Shown here one piece after another: positions 1-11,415 of a stretch of DNA of 64,000 nt. The stretch covers positions 141,853,927 to 141,917,926 of the forward strand of contig JALGPY010000002.1 of the NCBI GenBank assembly GCA_023055425.1, written 5' to 3'. The notes under the pieces were generated by a model. That model ran no database searches. It was given only the letters and a program-made list of their open reading frames with translations, and was not told where the DNA came from. Source of the stretch: Linanthus parryae (lineage: Eukaryota > Streptophyta > Magnoliopsida > Ericales > Polemoniaceae). Each line of letters opens with the position of its first letter. The first letter of the stretch is position 1. The translations under genes were made by a program, and so were the position numbers.

Positions 1-289
1 ATATACTGCCATGTCGCACATCGTGTCCCATTTCACTATCAGATGCTGTCAGTTTGGTGCCTTCTTGATTTTCTCCGTTTTCTTTTTGGATAAATAATTG
101 TTTGTGATTGTTAGAAGTTGGGGGCATGATTTTAGTTACTTGCAGATCTGACTTTTGTGCCAATAGTTGTCGTTCTCCAGGCTCTCCCCACTCCCGTTTA
201 ATTAGTGTTGTGAGAAATGAAAAAGGCAAACGTTTATGTTTCTCACTTAAACGTTCACTTGAAAGTTAAATCAACCTTGAATTTTAATT
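1..289. other. unassigned sequence before the LINE
   Basis: I see no convincing coding frame or repeat structure here. It may be host intergenic sequence or a decayed upstream part of the LINE. Confidence 0.4.
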
Positions 290-1557
290 TTGATCGATGA
301 CAACATCAAACTATCAATCTGTGTGCAAATCATGGTTTTAGTCCAAATTTCGGATAATATCCTTCTCGCACATGAGTTAGTGCATCATATCAGAAAGAAG
401 AATAACGGAAAGGCGAAGCTGTTTGCTCTCAAGCTTGATATGAATAAAGCATTTGACAGAGTATCTTGGACTTTCTTAAAAGACTGACTCTCCTCTATGG
501 GCTTCGGAGATATCTTCATTAAGAATATTAGAGTAGTGCTATATGGACAGAATTTTGGACATAAATATAGACATAATTTTCAAATGTAGTAAAATCAATC
601 CTTACTATGGAAATACTAAACACTTTGAAAACATTGACACATAATCAAAATCACTAAAAGTAGAAATTATGTCTAAAATTCTGTCCAAAATTCTGTCCGT
701 TTAGAATTATTCAGAACATTATGATGTGTATCACCCCGGTATCTTCAGCTTTATTGGTCAATGGTCAACCTTCCTTTTTCTTCAGGGGAGATCCTCTCTC
801 ACCATTTCTCTTCTTCATTGTTTCTGAAGCTATGTCCTCCATGATCTCTAATCTTGCAGATGAAAATGTGATTAAATGAATCTCTATTGCAAAGAAGTCT
901 CCCCAAATTACACACATTCTATTCGCAGATGATACTTTTATTTTGCAGGAAGTCTCGCTGGACAGTGTTGAAGCTCTCAATGACGCTTTTAATCTTTATT
1001 GTGACATGTCTAGGCGAATTATTAACTGGGAAAAATCTGAAATTTTTACTAGCCCAAATATGTCTGATGACATGAAGCAAAGCATTTCCGATTATCTTTC
1101 AATCAAACTTGTTAATGTGACATGTATTTATTTGGGCTCTCCTATGGACTTCACGAAGCCTAAATAAGAAATTCTTAAAGGAATACTTCAAAGAATCCAG
1201 CTTAAATTATCTTCCTGGAAGCAATCCTCTCTCTCGTTTGCAAGAAGAGTGACTCTGATCAAAGCGACCTTGCTCTCTATTCCAACTTATCTTTTATCAG
1301 TTTTCAGAGCTCCGATAAGTTTTCTCTCAAAACTGAGAGCTACTATTTCTAGATTTCTTTGGTCCAATGGTAGTAAAAAAAGGCATGCACTGGAAAAGTT
1401 GGGACTTCATTTGCCAAGATACAAACAAGGGAGGATGGGGCTTCGTGACCCGCAAGCTCACAATCAAGCCCTTCTTGCTAAAACATCGTTTCGTCTCTCT
1501 ACGGACACTTCTTCTCTGCTTTACAAAGTATTAAAAGGAAAATGCTTTGCCACGTAA
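290..1557 (+). pseudogene. LINE reverse transcriptase remnant
   Basis: Visible blocks are an RT motif around 347-480 (ISDNILLAHELVHHI, then KLDMNKAFDRVSW), a GDPLSPFLF block near 788-814, and the catalytic FADD at 922-933. After these come YLGSP near 1129 and the thumb-like region 1195-1557. Stops occur at 484, near 876 and 1165, and 1555. A frameshift near 340 loses the upstream motif frame. The 545-698 insertion interrupts the palm region. In life this domain would copy LINE RNA at the nicked target site; this copy is dead. Confidence 0.85.
545..698. mobile_element. MITE-like inverted-repeat insertion in the LINE
   Basis: The segment begins GGACAGAATTTTGGACA and ends with its reverse complement; imperfect arms extend to about 36 bp (outer 17 and inner 12 bases match). 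It is about 154 bp, AT-rich and non-coding, and sits where RT coding should continue. I see no clear target-site duplication, so the superfamily is undetermined. Confidence 0.7.
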
Positions 1558-2055
1558 AACTTCATTGATGTCAAAGCTACGTCAATGGTTCCTGGGGATG
1601 GAAAAGCATTTGTTGGGGGTAAAGATCTCATTAAGAATGGAATAAGGTGGTCAGTAGGAGATGGAAGTCAACTTCATCCTCTTAAGGATAAATGGATTCC
1701 AGCTTCTTGTACCAACCCGGATCCCCCGGAAGTCATTACGAGCACTTTCTGAGAACTTAGACACTCAAGTTTTATGGACGTCAATTCTCACACATGGAAC
1801 TGGACACTTCTTGCTAGTTTCTTCTAAGATGAAGATCTTAAGATCATTGACGAAATCCCTATCCCTCTTGTTCTTCACCCGGACAGTCATATTTGGGACC
1901 ATGAACAATCTGAGAAGTTCTCGGTCAAATCTGCGTTCAGCTTAGCTAAAGAAATTTCTCCTTCTGACAATTTTCGGCGCTTTGATGACATTGGTGGAAA
2001 ACTCATCAAAATTATACAGAACCTTCCGCTATAGCCAAAGATTCACTACTTCTTA
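1558..2055 (+). pseudogene. LINE linker between RT and zinc-binding region
   Basis: This 500-bp stretch belongs to the same LINE but is frame-shifted repeatedly. Short plausible segments such as WSVGDGSQLHPLKDKWIP near 1650-1700 match the conserved region that normally precedes the zf-RVT domain in plant LINEs. No frame stays open. Confidence 0.55.
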
Positions 2056-2789
2056 TTGAAATGCATTATTGGAATTATCCCAACAAAGACAATTCTTTTG
2101 AGACGACAGGTACCTCTGAAGTCTTCTATTTGCGATCTTTGTGGTCATCATGAGGAAACTATCCTACACTGCTTCTTTGATTGCCATCATGCGAGGGCAA
2201 CATGGTTTGGCTCTAACTATGGAATAAGGAAATTGACCGGCTGGCATCACTCCTTCAACTCCAATCTCCTTCTCTTAATTGTTTTTTTAAAATAAAATAT
2301 GAGAGAGTTTATATCTCTTACATCCTTCGACACATATGGCTCTCACGGAATGCTAAAACAATGAAAGGATCTCCAATCAGTGTTCGCGCATCCCTTGGAG
2401 CCATCAGTCTATCAATCTCTACGCATAAGGTTAAAACTAAGCTCATGTCCAAGCTTGATCATTTTGGAACTCCTCTAGAACCAATTGAATTCAAACTACA
2501 AAAAGGAGCCGCTCACGACTTGGTGTTAACTTCCCCAATGATGCAAAGTTTTATGGTTGATGCCACTTGGAAAGAAAATTGTAAGTCCACGGTTGGTTGG
2601 ATTATGGAATCTAACCCTCAAATCAAGAGCATGACAATTTTCTCTGCAGGTTTCCCAATTCAAGGAGAAGCTCAAGGAATTTCCAAGGCTCTTAGGTGGA
2701 TCCTTTCTCATGGGTTTGATCACGTTGAGCTAAAAACAGAATGCAGAAATGTTGTCCTTCACCTCAAAACAGGACAATTACCCGACTAA
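2056..2789 (+). pseudogene. LINE zinc-binding (zf-RVT) and RNase H-like remnant
   Basis: The first half contains a CDLC pair followed by H and C residues (HHEETILHCFFDCHHA), typical of the RT-associated zinc-binding region. A frame change follows near 2290. From 2361 a 142-residue frame carries an RNase H-like fold with VDATW, GEAQ and a third acidic position reading TEC, where the family usually has ESD. It ends at a stop at 2787-2789, and the 3' UTR and poly(A) tract follow. Confidence 0.8.
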
Positions 2790-2970
2790 TATTCGTAGTC
2801 TTCTCATTGATATTCGCTACCTTATTTCATTTTTCAGTACTTGCTCCCTAGCAGCGATTAGTAGAAAAACTATTTCAAACGCCCCATAACCTTGCATAAG
2901 AGGCGTTTTGTAATTGTAACTTCTCTGCTAGTTATTAATAGAATTTCATTTTCCTCAAAAAAAAAAAAAG

Positions 2971-3474
2971 TTCATCTAAGCCCATTGTTTGGTAACAAAT
3001 GAATAGAATATGGGTGAAAAAATTCAGTTGAATCGAAAATACAATAGAAGTTGAAATTGTAGATTATTAATTTCATCCAATTGACAAAAGTTAAAGAGAT
3101 ATATAATCAATTATTTGAATACACCCACTTATGAATGAAGTACGATCATGCTAATGTTAAAAATATATTAGTATTATATTTTCTGATATTTTCAACCGTA
3201 TTATCCTCAATTTTAGAGATTCTACCATTGCAATGAGATTATTTTAATCTGCATATTCTCAGCTTAAAAATTTGTGTCATAACAAACATAATTAAATTAA
3301 AATGGTCGATTTTAATCAAATCGTATTAAAATCCGAGTCCCCAAACATGCAGTAAACACAACCCCAATACATAACCATCAGTCTTATTAACAACCATAAT
3401 TCAAATTTTATCGTTTGGAATTGAAAATTGACTATACACAAATAACTCAGCAAATTGAATTTGGATTTTAGGGA
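2971..3474. other. AT-rich unassigned spacer
   Basis: About 500 bp between the LINE tail and copia element A. I see no coding frame, terminal repeat or RNA gene. It is probably the older DNA into which A inserted, since the first bases after A at 11416 have similar composition. Confidence 0.4.
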
Positions 3475-3479
3475 TGACA

Positions 3480-4021
3480 TGAAGGACGAACATGATCTAT
3501 CACATACAGATCTACAACATGAATTATAGCGGAAGATTCATGTGTTTACCTTGTCTTCCTTAGCTCCTAAGCACAGCGGATGATCGTAGGATGCTTGCTT
3601 TCACGTGCCCACCTTGCTCCCACAGTCTGGCTCAAATCACTAGGACGAAAGCTCTTGTCTTCCGTACCTCCTAAGCACAGCGGATGATCGTAGGATGCTT
3701 GCTTTCATGTGCCCACCTTGCTCCCACAGTCTGGCTCGAATCACTAGGACGAAAGCACTGATCCACACCAAGTTCCACCAATGGAGGCTAGTTAGAGAGA
3801 GAGTCTAGGGTTTACTGTGTTATGATCAGCACATGATCTCTACAATATTGTGTGTATAAAATAATGAGGAGGCTGACTCCTTATATAGACAGACTTATAC
3901 CCAATTGCAACATTACCCCCCTAGGGTTTATGTCCTTTCTACTAACCCCATAAGGTTTGAGCTTGTCTCTCCTAAACCCATAAGTTTAGGATAATTGCAT
4001 TGGGCACACCAAATGCTAACA
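3480..4021 (-). repeat. 3' LTR of element A
   Basis: 542 bp, beginning TG and ending CA on either strand; on the sense strand it starts TGTTAGCATTTGG. It holds a head-to-tail duplication of about 104 bp (3550-3653 and 3654-3757), and the other LTR has the same duplication. A TATA-like CTATATAAGG (sense strand) lies at about 3881-3890. Against the right LTR it differs by scattered substitutions and a small indel near its sense-strand start. Confidence 0.93.
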
Positions 4022-5249
4022 TCTCCCACTCGCACAGTGGGGTTGCACAAATACAGTAGGTCTAGTCTCCCTCAATCTCCAACTATTATCATCTGCCAAA
4101 GTGTTTTGTGGCCTTGGTGTGTGACTGTGAGAGAACCTGCATTTCGGGAGTTCCATACTCTAAACTCATACGAGACGAGCTAGCAGCAGGCGCACTCAAC
4201 CTCAAGAAATAATGCAATACATAATATATCTCTCGTATCCCCCAGATTCTGTCAATTGTCATCTCGTAGACCATGAGCACCTACCTTGTCCCGAAGGTCG
4301 TGCATCAATGAGTCTACATCTCCATTATTACATTCATATCCTGCATGATCCCATAAGATCTTGTAGGTGGGCCCAATGAAAGTGATAAAGAGCGATGCAA
4401 TGAGAATCTTCCTTGTCGATTTGATTCGGAGTCAGCTGCTTTCCTAGCAATGTCCTGGTAGGCCGAATCATTCATAGCCGTGAGGTGTCACGCTAAAGTA
4501 GCATCACCTGACCGTCTATCCCAGACATGGATAAAAGTAATAAGGGTATACAGTGTCAATCATTCTTATATGATCGACGAGGCTCACATGGCGAGGAATC
4601 TCAGGGACTAGTTCTACTCGCCACCTCATGTCACTCATCAGCACGCGTTATCTCATAAGATGAGCACCATAGTGTTTGGACTCTAATCAGAGCACATGTC
4701 CTATCCCATAGGGACCACTATACAGATGTAAGTCCAACAGCCCATATGACTATTAACCCGAGTACTGAATATTGCACAAATGCAAGTCGAAATCAATTCT
4801 CTCATCTGGCTTTCTCTACGCAGAGTATACATGGCTTGGGGTATTAACCATGTTCGAATGGCCATGAACCAATCTCACCTTGGAACTTATTCCAGTGCGA
4901 CAAATGAATCCGTCTGACAGGGTGTTTCACTATTGATAGATGTCCAGCTCATGTCATAGGCCATGCGCCTCATATGACAGGCGTCACTCATCATATCATA
5001 GGCTTCTAGCAATTATCGGGATTCTGTCTCATCTTCTACTCACCTAGACTATCCAGGATGTTGTAAAGGCGGTTTCTCATGCGAGAGAGTCAACCTAGTG
5101 TCCGCGCGACATGTTCTATGGTAGTTTAGGATATGTTAACGTATCATACACGTATCGAAACAACCTGTAGCATAATAGAAACAAATCCAATTAAAATCCA
5201 ACAATCAATGTCTAAATCATATCATCAGTCTAAAATCTCTAGTGATATC
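4022..5249 (-). other. 3' non-coding region of element A
   Basis: About 1.2 kb between the RNase H stop and the 3' LTR. It begins, next to the LTR, with the polypurine tract (4022-4031, minus). I see no coding frame on either strand that resembles a known protein. Its length is unusual for a minimal copia element and it may hold regulatory or packaging sequence. Confidence 0.6.
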
Positions 5250-5658
5250 TCACCACCTACTTAAGTCCATATTCCTAACATGACCAGTAAAGGCATGCCT
5301 TAACAAAGGTTTGGTCATGGGATCATCTAACATCTGATTCGTAGGAATGTGCTCCAAAGAAACATCTCCTTTAGCTACCACTTCCCTAATGAAGTGATAC
5401 TTTATCTCTACGTGTTTGGTTTTACTGTGGTGCATAGCCATATGCTAGGGAAACTCATAGGTTTATGGACTGCTCATAAGCTTACCGGAAACCTTCTTTT
5501 CCAAACACATTTCTGTCCGGTGACAGAACATGCAATCGTGCTTCGCTTCCATGATCAATGGAGCGGTCTAATACGATTGTGCAACACTTATGCTGCTGTT
5601 CCATGCAATTTTTATGTCATCTAGCATGGACTATTGCTTGAGGCCGATCCACATGCAT
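5250..5658 (-). pseudogene. copia RNase H remnant of element A
   Basis: The last 63 codons (5250-5441) contain KTKHVEIKYHFIRE, then HIPTNQ and DPMTKPL, the typical C-terminal end of copia RNase H. The preceding 217 bp should encode the catalytic core but is out of frame, with several stops and no recognisable acidic motif. The frame also differs from that of the RT upstream. Activity is lost. Confidence 0.8.
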
Positions 5659-6855
5659 CTAGTTCACCACCCTAGTCAGCATGCACAGCTGGCTAGTCGG
5701 AGCAACATCTCCGAAAGTCACAGCACGTAATCCTTTGAGATATCGGAGTATTCTCTTCACAGTCTTCCAATGCCCAATACCTGGGTCAGACTGATATCTG
5801 CTAACTAAACCGACCGCATTCGCATAGGGTACTTTGGCCATTTGATCTCTCTCGTGTTGGCTCTTGGGAAACATTTCTAGACTGAGTTTCTCGCCATGCG
5901 CAATGGGAATGTCAAGTGGTTTGGCATCACACATTCTAAACCGTTCAAGTATCTTCTGGATGTACGCCTCTTGCGACAATCCCAGAATTCGTTTGGAACG
6001 ATCTCTCAGGATCTTAATCCCAAGGATGTAGCTTGACTCGCCTATATCCTTCATCGAAAAGCGAGAGGATAACCACCATTTGGTGGTCTTGAGCATTCCT
6101 AGATCATTGCTTGCCAATAGTATGTCATTCACATATAGAGATAAAATTATGAACCTATTTCCTGAGCTTTTGACATACACACAGTGGTCTTCATCTACCA
6201 TTGCAAAGCCATATGCTACAATGTCCTGATGAAACTTCATATACCACTGTCTTGAGGACTGCTTAAGCCCATATATGGACTTAACCAGTTTGCACACTTT
6301 GTGCTCTTGACCTTTCTTCTCGAAGCCTTGCGGCTGAGCCATATAGATCTCCTTGTTTAATTCTCCATTGAGAAACGCAGTCTTAAGATCCATCTGATGT
6401 AGCTCTAAGTCCATGCTTGCTACTATTGCTAGTATAAGGCGAATAGAGGCTATTGTCACTACCGGCGAGAATGTCTCCTCATAATCTATACCCTGCTGTT
6501 GGGTGTAGCCTTTCGCCACTAGTCGGGCCTTATGCCTTTCCACGCTTCTGTCTGCCTTCCTTTTGACCTTGAAAACCCATTTGTTTCCAATGGCCTTACG
6601 TCCATGAGGCAAGTCAACTAGGTCCCAAACATGGTTGGTTTTCATTGACTCTATTTCTTCCTGTAAAGCAATTTCCCATTCTTTCTTGTCAGGTGATGAT
6701 AGAGCCTCGGACAATGTCCTAGGTTCGTGATCTTCTTGCGTGGTGACCACCATGGCCTCCCCTTCGATGTCAAATCGTCGACGGGGTACGCTCCCACGAG
6801 CGCTCCTATGCAAAGAGGGTTCTTCTTATTTAGCATCATCACCATATGTGATGGG
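5659..6855 (-). pseudogene. copia reverse transcriptase of element A
   Basis: The frame holds the copia RT core: WVFKVKRKADRSVERHKARL, then ETFSPVV, MDLKTAFLNGEL and YGLKQSSRQWY. The catalytic motif reads YVNDILL instead of YVDDILL, so one catalytic aspartate is replaced by asparagine. It continues in the integrase frame, separated by a TAG at 6856-6858 and a second stop just downstream. It ends at 5659 near the start of RNase H, where the downstream frame is lost. RT would copy element RNA in virus-like particles; this copy is predicted dead. Confidence 0.87.
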
Positions 6856-7842
6856 CTACTCACTAGGTAAGACGCTCCCACTGTTCTCCGGATCCATAGG
6901 AACAAATTCCTCTTGAGTAGTGGTGAATTGAGTGTCATCTAGTGGTTCCTCTTCCTCATAGAGAATGCCATCTCCACGAGCTTCTCCCTGACTAGGAAAA
7001 TCTCCCTCTAGAAATTCAACATCTCGCGATTCCATCTCTGTTAGACTGCCATCCAGCTGTTGCGCTATGAACACGTAACCCTTAGAGTGCTCAGAGTATC
7101 GTATGAAGATGCACTTCTTTCCTCTAGCACCCAATTTCCCATGGACATGGGAGACGTTACGTACATAGGCGGCCGACCCCCATGGCCTAAGGTGACCGAA
7201 TTCGGGTTGCCTTTTGGTCCACATCTCGTAAGGGGTTGTGGCTACAGACTTGGTGGGTACACGGTTCATTTTGTATGTGGCAGTCATCAATGCATCTCCC
7301 CAATAGGAGATTGGAAGATTCGAATTTGCCATCATACTACGAACCATCTCTAACAGTGTTCTATTCCTTCTTTCCGCTACACCATTCTGCTGCGGTGTGA
7401 AGGGAATAGTCAACTGCCTCACTATTCCTTTGTTCTCACAGAGCTCCTTAAATTGCTCAGATAGATACTCACGACCTCGGTCTGTCCTAAGAGCCTTAAC
7501 TCTTTTGTCCAGTTGGTTCTCTACTTCTTGTAGGAACTTTCTGAAGCACCCTAATGCTTCAGACTTATGCGTCATCAAGTACACATAACCGAAACGAGTG
7601 TGATCATCTATAAATGTGATGAAATAGCGAGCACCATGTCTAGCTCTAACATTTAATGGACCGCAAACATCAGAATGAATAAGTTGTAAAGGCTCAGTAG
7701 CCCTTACTGCTTTACCGAACAGGTTGCGTTTGGCTTTCCCTGCAAGGCAACACTCACATACAGGTAAAGATATCTTGGACATATTTCCAAGTAGGCCTGC
7801 CTTGGCCAGCCTGTTCATCCTGTCCTGTCCTATATGTCTCAA
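6856..7842 (-). pseudogene. copia integrase of element A
   Basis: A 328-codon open stretch with a pre-integrase zinc-binding end (CECCLAGK), then the D,D-35-E core: HSDVCGP, RTDRGREY and QQNGVAERRNRT. The C-terminal extension GKKCIFIRYSEHSKGYVF follows. The catalytic acids are present, so the domain itself looks well preserved. Upstream coding (7843-7990) continues into the pre-integrase region in the same frame but is interrupted by a stop. It would insert element cDNA into chromosomes. Confidence 0.88.
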
Positions 7843-8233
7843 TCTAGCATGCCATCTAGTGGAATCAACATGACTAGAAGACGTAATGAATGATCAAGAA
7901 TCATAAACATCACCAAAGCTAGAACCAATAATGTCTAGATAAAATAAACCACGAGAAATCAAACCAGTACCAAAACATGAATCGCCACAAAACAGTTTGG
8001 CAACTCTACCCTAAAAAACAAGTCTAAAACCAAATCCAAAAGTCTAGAAAATGGAAATCAAGTTCTGCGTGCACTATGAGCGTATAAGACGTCATGAGGA
8101 TGAGCTCCAAACTTCATCTTCACGTGCATCCTTCTACTGCCCGTTTGTCATTGCCAATAATCCGTGCACGCGCCTCAATCACATGCTCAGGTGTCCTTCT
8201 GCACCTGGATCCAATACCCACTCATTAGCGGTA
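7843..8233 (-). pseudogene. decayed protease and pre-integrase segment of element A
   Basis: Right after the gag frame, the minus strand reads NEWVLDPGAEGH. This is recognisable as the aspartic protease active-site region, but D-S/T-G-A has become D-P-G-A. Multiple stops and frame changes follow. The segment closest to integrase (about 7843-7990) reads GTGLISRGLFYLDI, a usual copia pre-integrase sequence. Its length is shorter than a normal protease region, so part is probably deleted. Confidence 0.65.
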
Positions 8234-9154
8234 TTAGAAATGAAAAACTTGACTTATAACATAACAGTCATAGTTTTGATTATGGCATACCTTCGGCTCG
8301 GTACAATCACGAGCAAAGTTTCCCTTCTTCTGGCAGTTGAAGCACAAGATCCTTGCCAGGTTTCTAGCTCTTCGGCTCTTTTTCCCACCGCCTCCTTTCT
8401 TGATCTTGGGATTGGGGCCTCCTACGGGCTTCCCCTTTCCCTTGACGCCCTTATCCGCCTTCCTCCAATTCCCATGCGCCTTTTGCGATTTGGGAAGAGG
8501 GTGCTCTGCCAATAACACCTCAACGCTGGACTTGGCGACCTCAATTCGATCACTTTCCAACAAGAGATGACATTTGACATCCTCAAACGTTTTGACATCC
8601 GCATTGTGGGTCATGTTCTGTTTCATGTGATCCCATGTGCGGGGCAGAGAACGCAGTACCTCTTGTACTTGCTCTTCATCGGATAAGTTCCGTCCAACTG
8701 CTATGAGCTCTCTGATCATGAAGGCCATAGCCCTCATGTGCTGAGTCATTGAGTGTTCTGGCTTCTTATGATAAGAATCGAACTTCATCCTCAAGACCCT
8801 CAGCCTGGTGACAGAAGTGGATCCATACTTGCTTTTGATCGATTCCCACATCTCCTTTGCAGTGACAGAATTTTCGAACTCCCTGATCAGGTCATCTTCC
8901 ATCATACATAGAAGATTGTAACAGGCCTTCCTATCCGCTGCTTCCCACTTATGAAAAGTAGCTAGGTTCCGCTCATGTTCCACAAGCGATTGGTCTTCTG
9001 CCATCACGGGTTCGACCGTTTCTGTCTGGAGGTGGTCGGACAAATCTATGTCTAACATGTAGTACAAAGCACGACGGCTCCACATGTCGTAATTGTCCCC
9101 ATTAAGCTTTACAACTTTAGCAGAATCGGCGATGAGACTAGATGATTTCGACAT
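8234..9154 (-). pseudogene. copia gag (capsid/nucleocapsid) of element A
   Basis: 306 codons from ATG at 9154. The capsid-like region (LNGDNYDMWSRRALYYML to about residue 200) resembles the UBN2/gag family. The basic C-terminal part has a zinc knuckle CFNCQKKGNFARDC in which the expected histidine is asparagine, so zinc binding is doubtful. The start lies 1.7 kb from the primer site. Gag forms the particle that packages RNA. The frame after the knuckle diverges before protease. Confidence 0.85.
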
Positions 9155-10845
9155 TACTGTAAATATGAGACAAAGTGGAAATTAATTACTAGCATTGTTT
9201 TAGCTCCTACAAAAATTTAGATAAGATTAAAATTTCATAGTTCTTCATAAGGACTCCACCAAAACCTAGTAGCAATTCTAGGAATCAAATATCGTCACTC
9301 ATGATTCCCCATTAATTTTAATCCTCTCTTAATGTGAGCTCTTTCGTTTTAGTTCTTTAGCATGCGAGGTTATACAGTTATATCCAATCACACGCAATTA
9401 TAACATAAAACAAGCACAAGCATAAATAAATATGCAATGGATGTGGCCCCTAAGGTGCACTCCCACTATTGAGAGTACTTCTTGGGAAATTCTTGAACTT
9501 CTCGCCTCATGGATCTCGCCTATCTCGAGTGCTCCTTGAAGCTTCCTTGTTCGTCTCTTTGCTCCATGCACCTTGCGCCATAGCTTTTTCGTTTGGCCAC
9601 CTCTCTTGAAGCTTCTAGTCTTCAATCTTCACTAACTATCTTATTTCTAATAAGAAGTAACCTCTAATAGGCGATTTAGATGAGAAGATAAGACACTAGA
9701 GTATGTAGAGAGGCACGACACGCAGACCATATTTTAATTGATAACATATTCAAAAACCAAAACCAAATTTAAAAAAACATCTAAGCCATATCCATGCATC
9801 AAACACATCTATTCAACCCACAACAGCATGTATAATAATAAAATAAACATACTGAAATTTTCTGGAAATTTCCAGAATTAAAGAATAATTACTGGAAATT
9901 ATTAAGCAATAAAACAATCAACTAATAAGATCCAAAAATGGTCCCAACTACCTAGGATCTCACCTCCTATCTTATAAGGTAGGGAAAAAATGTCCTAAGT
10001 CTCCAGAAAAAATTTGGGCTCAAAATAGTGTGTTTAAGGTCGTCTAATTGCCTCGGGAAGTGTGCTAAACACTAATTAATTAATCTGGAAAATAATAAAA
10101 TTTTCTGTTTTTCCAAAAATTATGAAAACATCCCAGAAAATAGGAAATTTAATTCTGAGCATGTAGAAAAAAATTTGGCGAAAATGGTGGCTGGAGGAGG
10201 GCGCACGCGCCCACATGCAGCGACGCGCGTGGGCGAGTCCGCCTCCGTCACGCGCAGACGTCGGCTGAGTGCCACGTCAGCACGCCACGTGGCATGCCAC
10301 GCCAGCCCTAGTTTACGTCAGCTGCCACGTCACCCTCCACGTCATATGCCACAACATCAGACACGTTGCTGCCATGGCACTGCCACGTCAGCCCTAGTGC
10401 TGACGTGTCACCGCCACGTCATCATGCCACGTCAGCCTTTGCCACGTCAGCAGCCGCCGCATCCCTTTTGGCGCGTGCGGCGGGTGGTGGCGTGTGAAGC
10501 CCACGCGCCGCCTTCCCGGCCTCCGTTTCCGGCGATCCTTATATCGATGTACTCGTCTTTTCACCCTAATTCTGATTATGTGTTCAAAACTCAATTTTAA
10601 CACCTTTTGAAAAAATCTTTTTACAGCTCAGATCTAACTGTCCAGATTTATACTATTTCAAATCTTTAAATATTCATAACTAATTCTCTGTTTGTCCAAA
10701 AAATACAAAATTTATATTTCTGGAATCCTCGTGAAAAACCCTATCTAACCATATAGGTTTCACTAACAGAGTATGAATTTCAGAAACTCGATTTTCTAAA
10801 CTGATTCGGGTACGCATAACGAGGCACGAAAAACAAGCCTAAGGA
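9155..10845 (-). other. 5' leader of element A
   Basis: A 1.7-kb non-coding stretch between gag and the primer site. The outer part, near 10180-10520, is much more GC-rich than its surroundings and contains the ACGT-core array listed separately. Apparent frames on the + strand here are rich in Arg, His and Pro and follow the low-complexity motif. I take them as artefacts. Confidence 0.7.
10258..10450 (-). promoter_or_regulatory. array of ACGT-core motifs (TGACGTGG type)
   Basis: About 12 ACGT cores occur in 190 bp. Seven read CCACGTCA on the + strand (10271, 10325, 10337, 10382, 10414, 10426 and 10441, each to within a base or two), which is TGACGTGG on the element's sense strand. That 8-mer is a known plant bZIP (Hex/G-box hybrid) site. 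It lies downstream of the transcription start expected in the LTR, so regulatory use is inference; it may be a decayed short tandem repeat. Confidence 0.5.
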
Positions 10846-10855
10846 TCTGATACCA
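10846..10855 (-). other. primer binding site of element A (tRNA-Met)
   Basis: On the minus strand TTGGTATCAGA follows directly after the 5' LTR. It matches the standard plant copia primer site complementary to the 3' end of initiator tRNA-Met. Confidence 0.85.
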
Positions 10856-10856
10856 A

Positions 10857-11410
10857 TGAAGGACGAACATGATCTATCACATACAGATCTAAAACATGAA
10901 TTATAGCGGAAGACTCATGGTTTTACCTTGTCTTCCTTAGCTCCTAAGCACAGCGGATGATCGTAGGCTGCTTGCTTTCACGTGCCCACCTTGCTCCCAC
11001 AGTCTGGCTCGAATCACTAGGACGAAAGCTCTTGTCTTCCTTAGCTCCTAAGCACAGCGGATGATCGTAGGATGCTTGCTTTCACATGCCCACCTTGCTC
11101 CCACAGTCTGGCTCGAATCACTAGGACGAAAGCTCTGATCCACACCAAGTTCCACCAATGGAGGCTAGTTAGAGAGAGAGTCTAGGGTTTACTGTATTAT
11201 GATCAGCACATGATCTCTACAGTATTGTGTGTATAAAATAATGAGGATGCTGTCTCCGTATATAGACAGACTTATACCCAATTGCAACATTACCCCCTAG
11301 GGTTTATGTCCTTGCTACTAACCCCACAAGGTTTGAACTTGTCTCTACTAAAACCGTAAGTTTAGGATAATTTCATTGGGCACCCCACACGGGCGCACCA
11401 AATGCTAACA
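10857..11410 (-). repeat. 5' LTR of element A
   Basis: 554 bp, paired with 3480-4021. The internal 104-bp duplication is at 10927-11030 and 11031-11134. The LTR ends (+ strand) GCTAACA and is followed by target duplication TGACA. A 13-bp length difference near 11385 (extra CCACACGGGCGCA-like bases) distinguishes it from the other LTR. Confidence 0.93.
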
Positions 11411-11415
11411 TGACA

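Larger units (their letters stand above)
290..2970 (+). mobile_element. degenerate LINE (non-LTR retrotransposon), 5'-truncated
   Basis: The order of remnants is reverse transcriptase, a zinc-binding C-terminal region, an RNase H-like domain and a short poly(A) tract near 2957-2969. This is the layout of plant L1-type LINEs. There is no endonuclease domain, so the 5' half is missing; 5' truncation is usual for LINEs. Several stops and frameshifts break the frame, and a small inverted-repeat element lies inside the RT. I could not define target-site duplications. It cannot be autonomous. Confidence 0.85.
3480..11410 (-). mobile_element. Ty1/copia LTR retrotransposon A, complete but inactive
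   Basis: Two related LTRs (3480-4021 and 10857-11410) flank gag, integrase, RT and RNase H remnants, all on the minus strand. The 5-bp target duplication TGACA lies at 3475-3479 and 11411-11415. The tRNA-Met primer site adjoins the right (5') LTR, and a purine tract (read on minus) adjoins the left LTR at 4022-4031. The order gag, protease, integrase, RT, RNase H is diagnostic of copia. Stops, frameshifts and active-site changes make it non-functional. I do not assign a lineage firmly. Confidence 0.93.

Noticed and set aside
5349..5624. 91-codon + strand frame
   Set aside because: Opposite strand of the RNase H remnant of A, no known similarity.
10175..10603. Arg/His/Pro-rich frames on both strands
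   Set aside because: Composition follows the ACGT-motif array in the leader of A; no homologous protein recognised.
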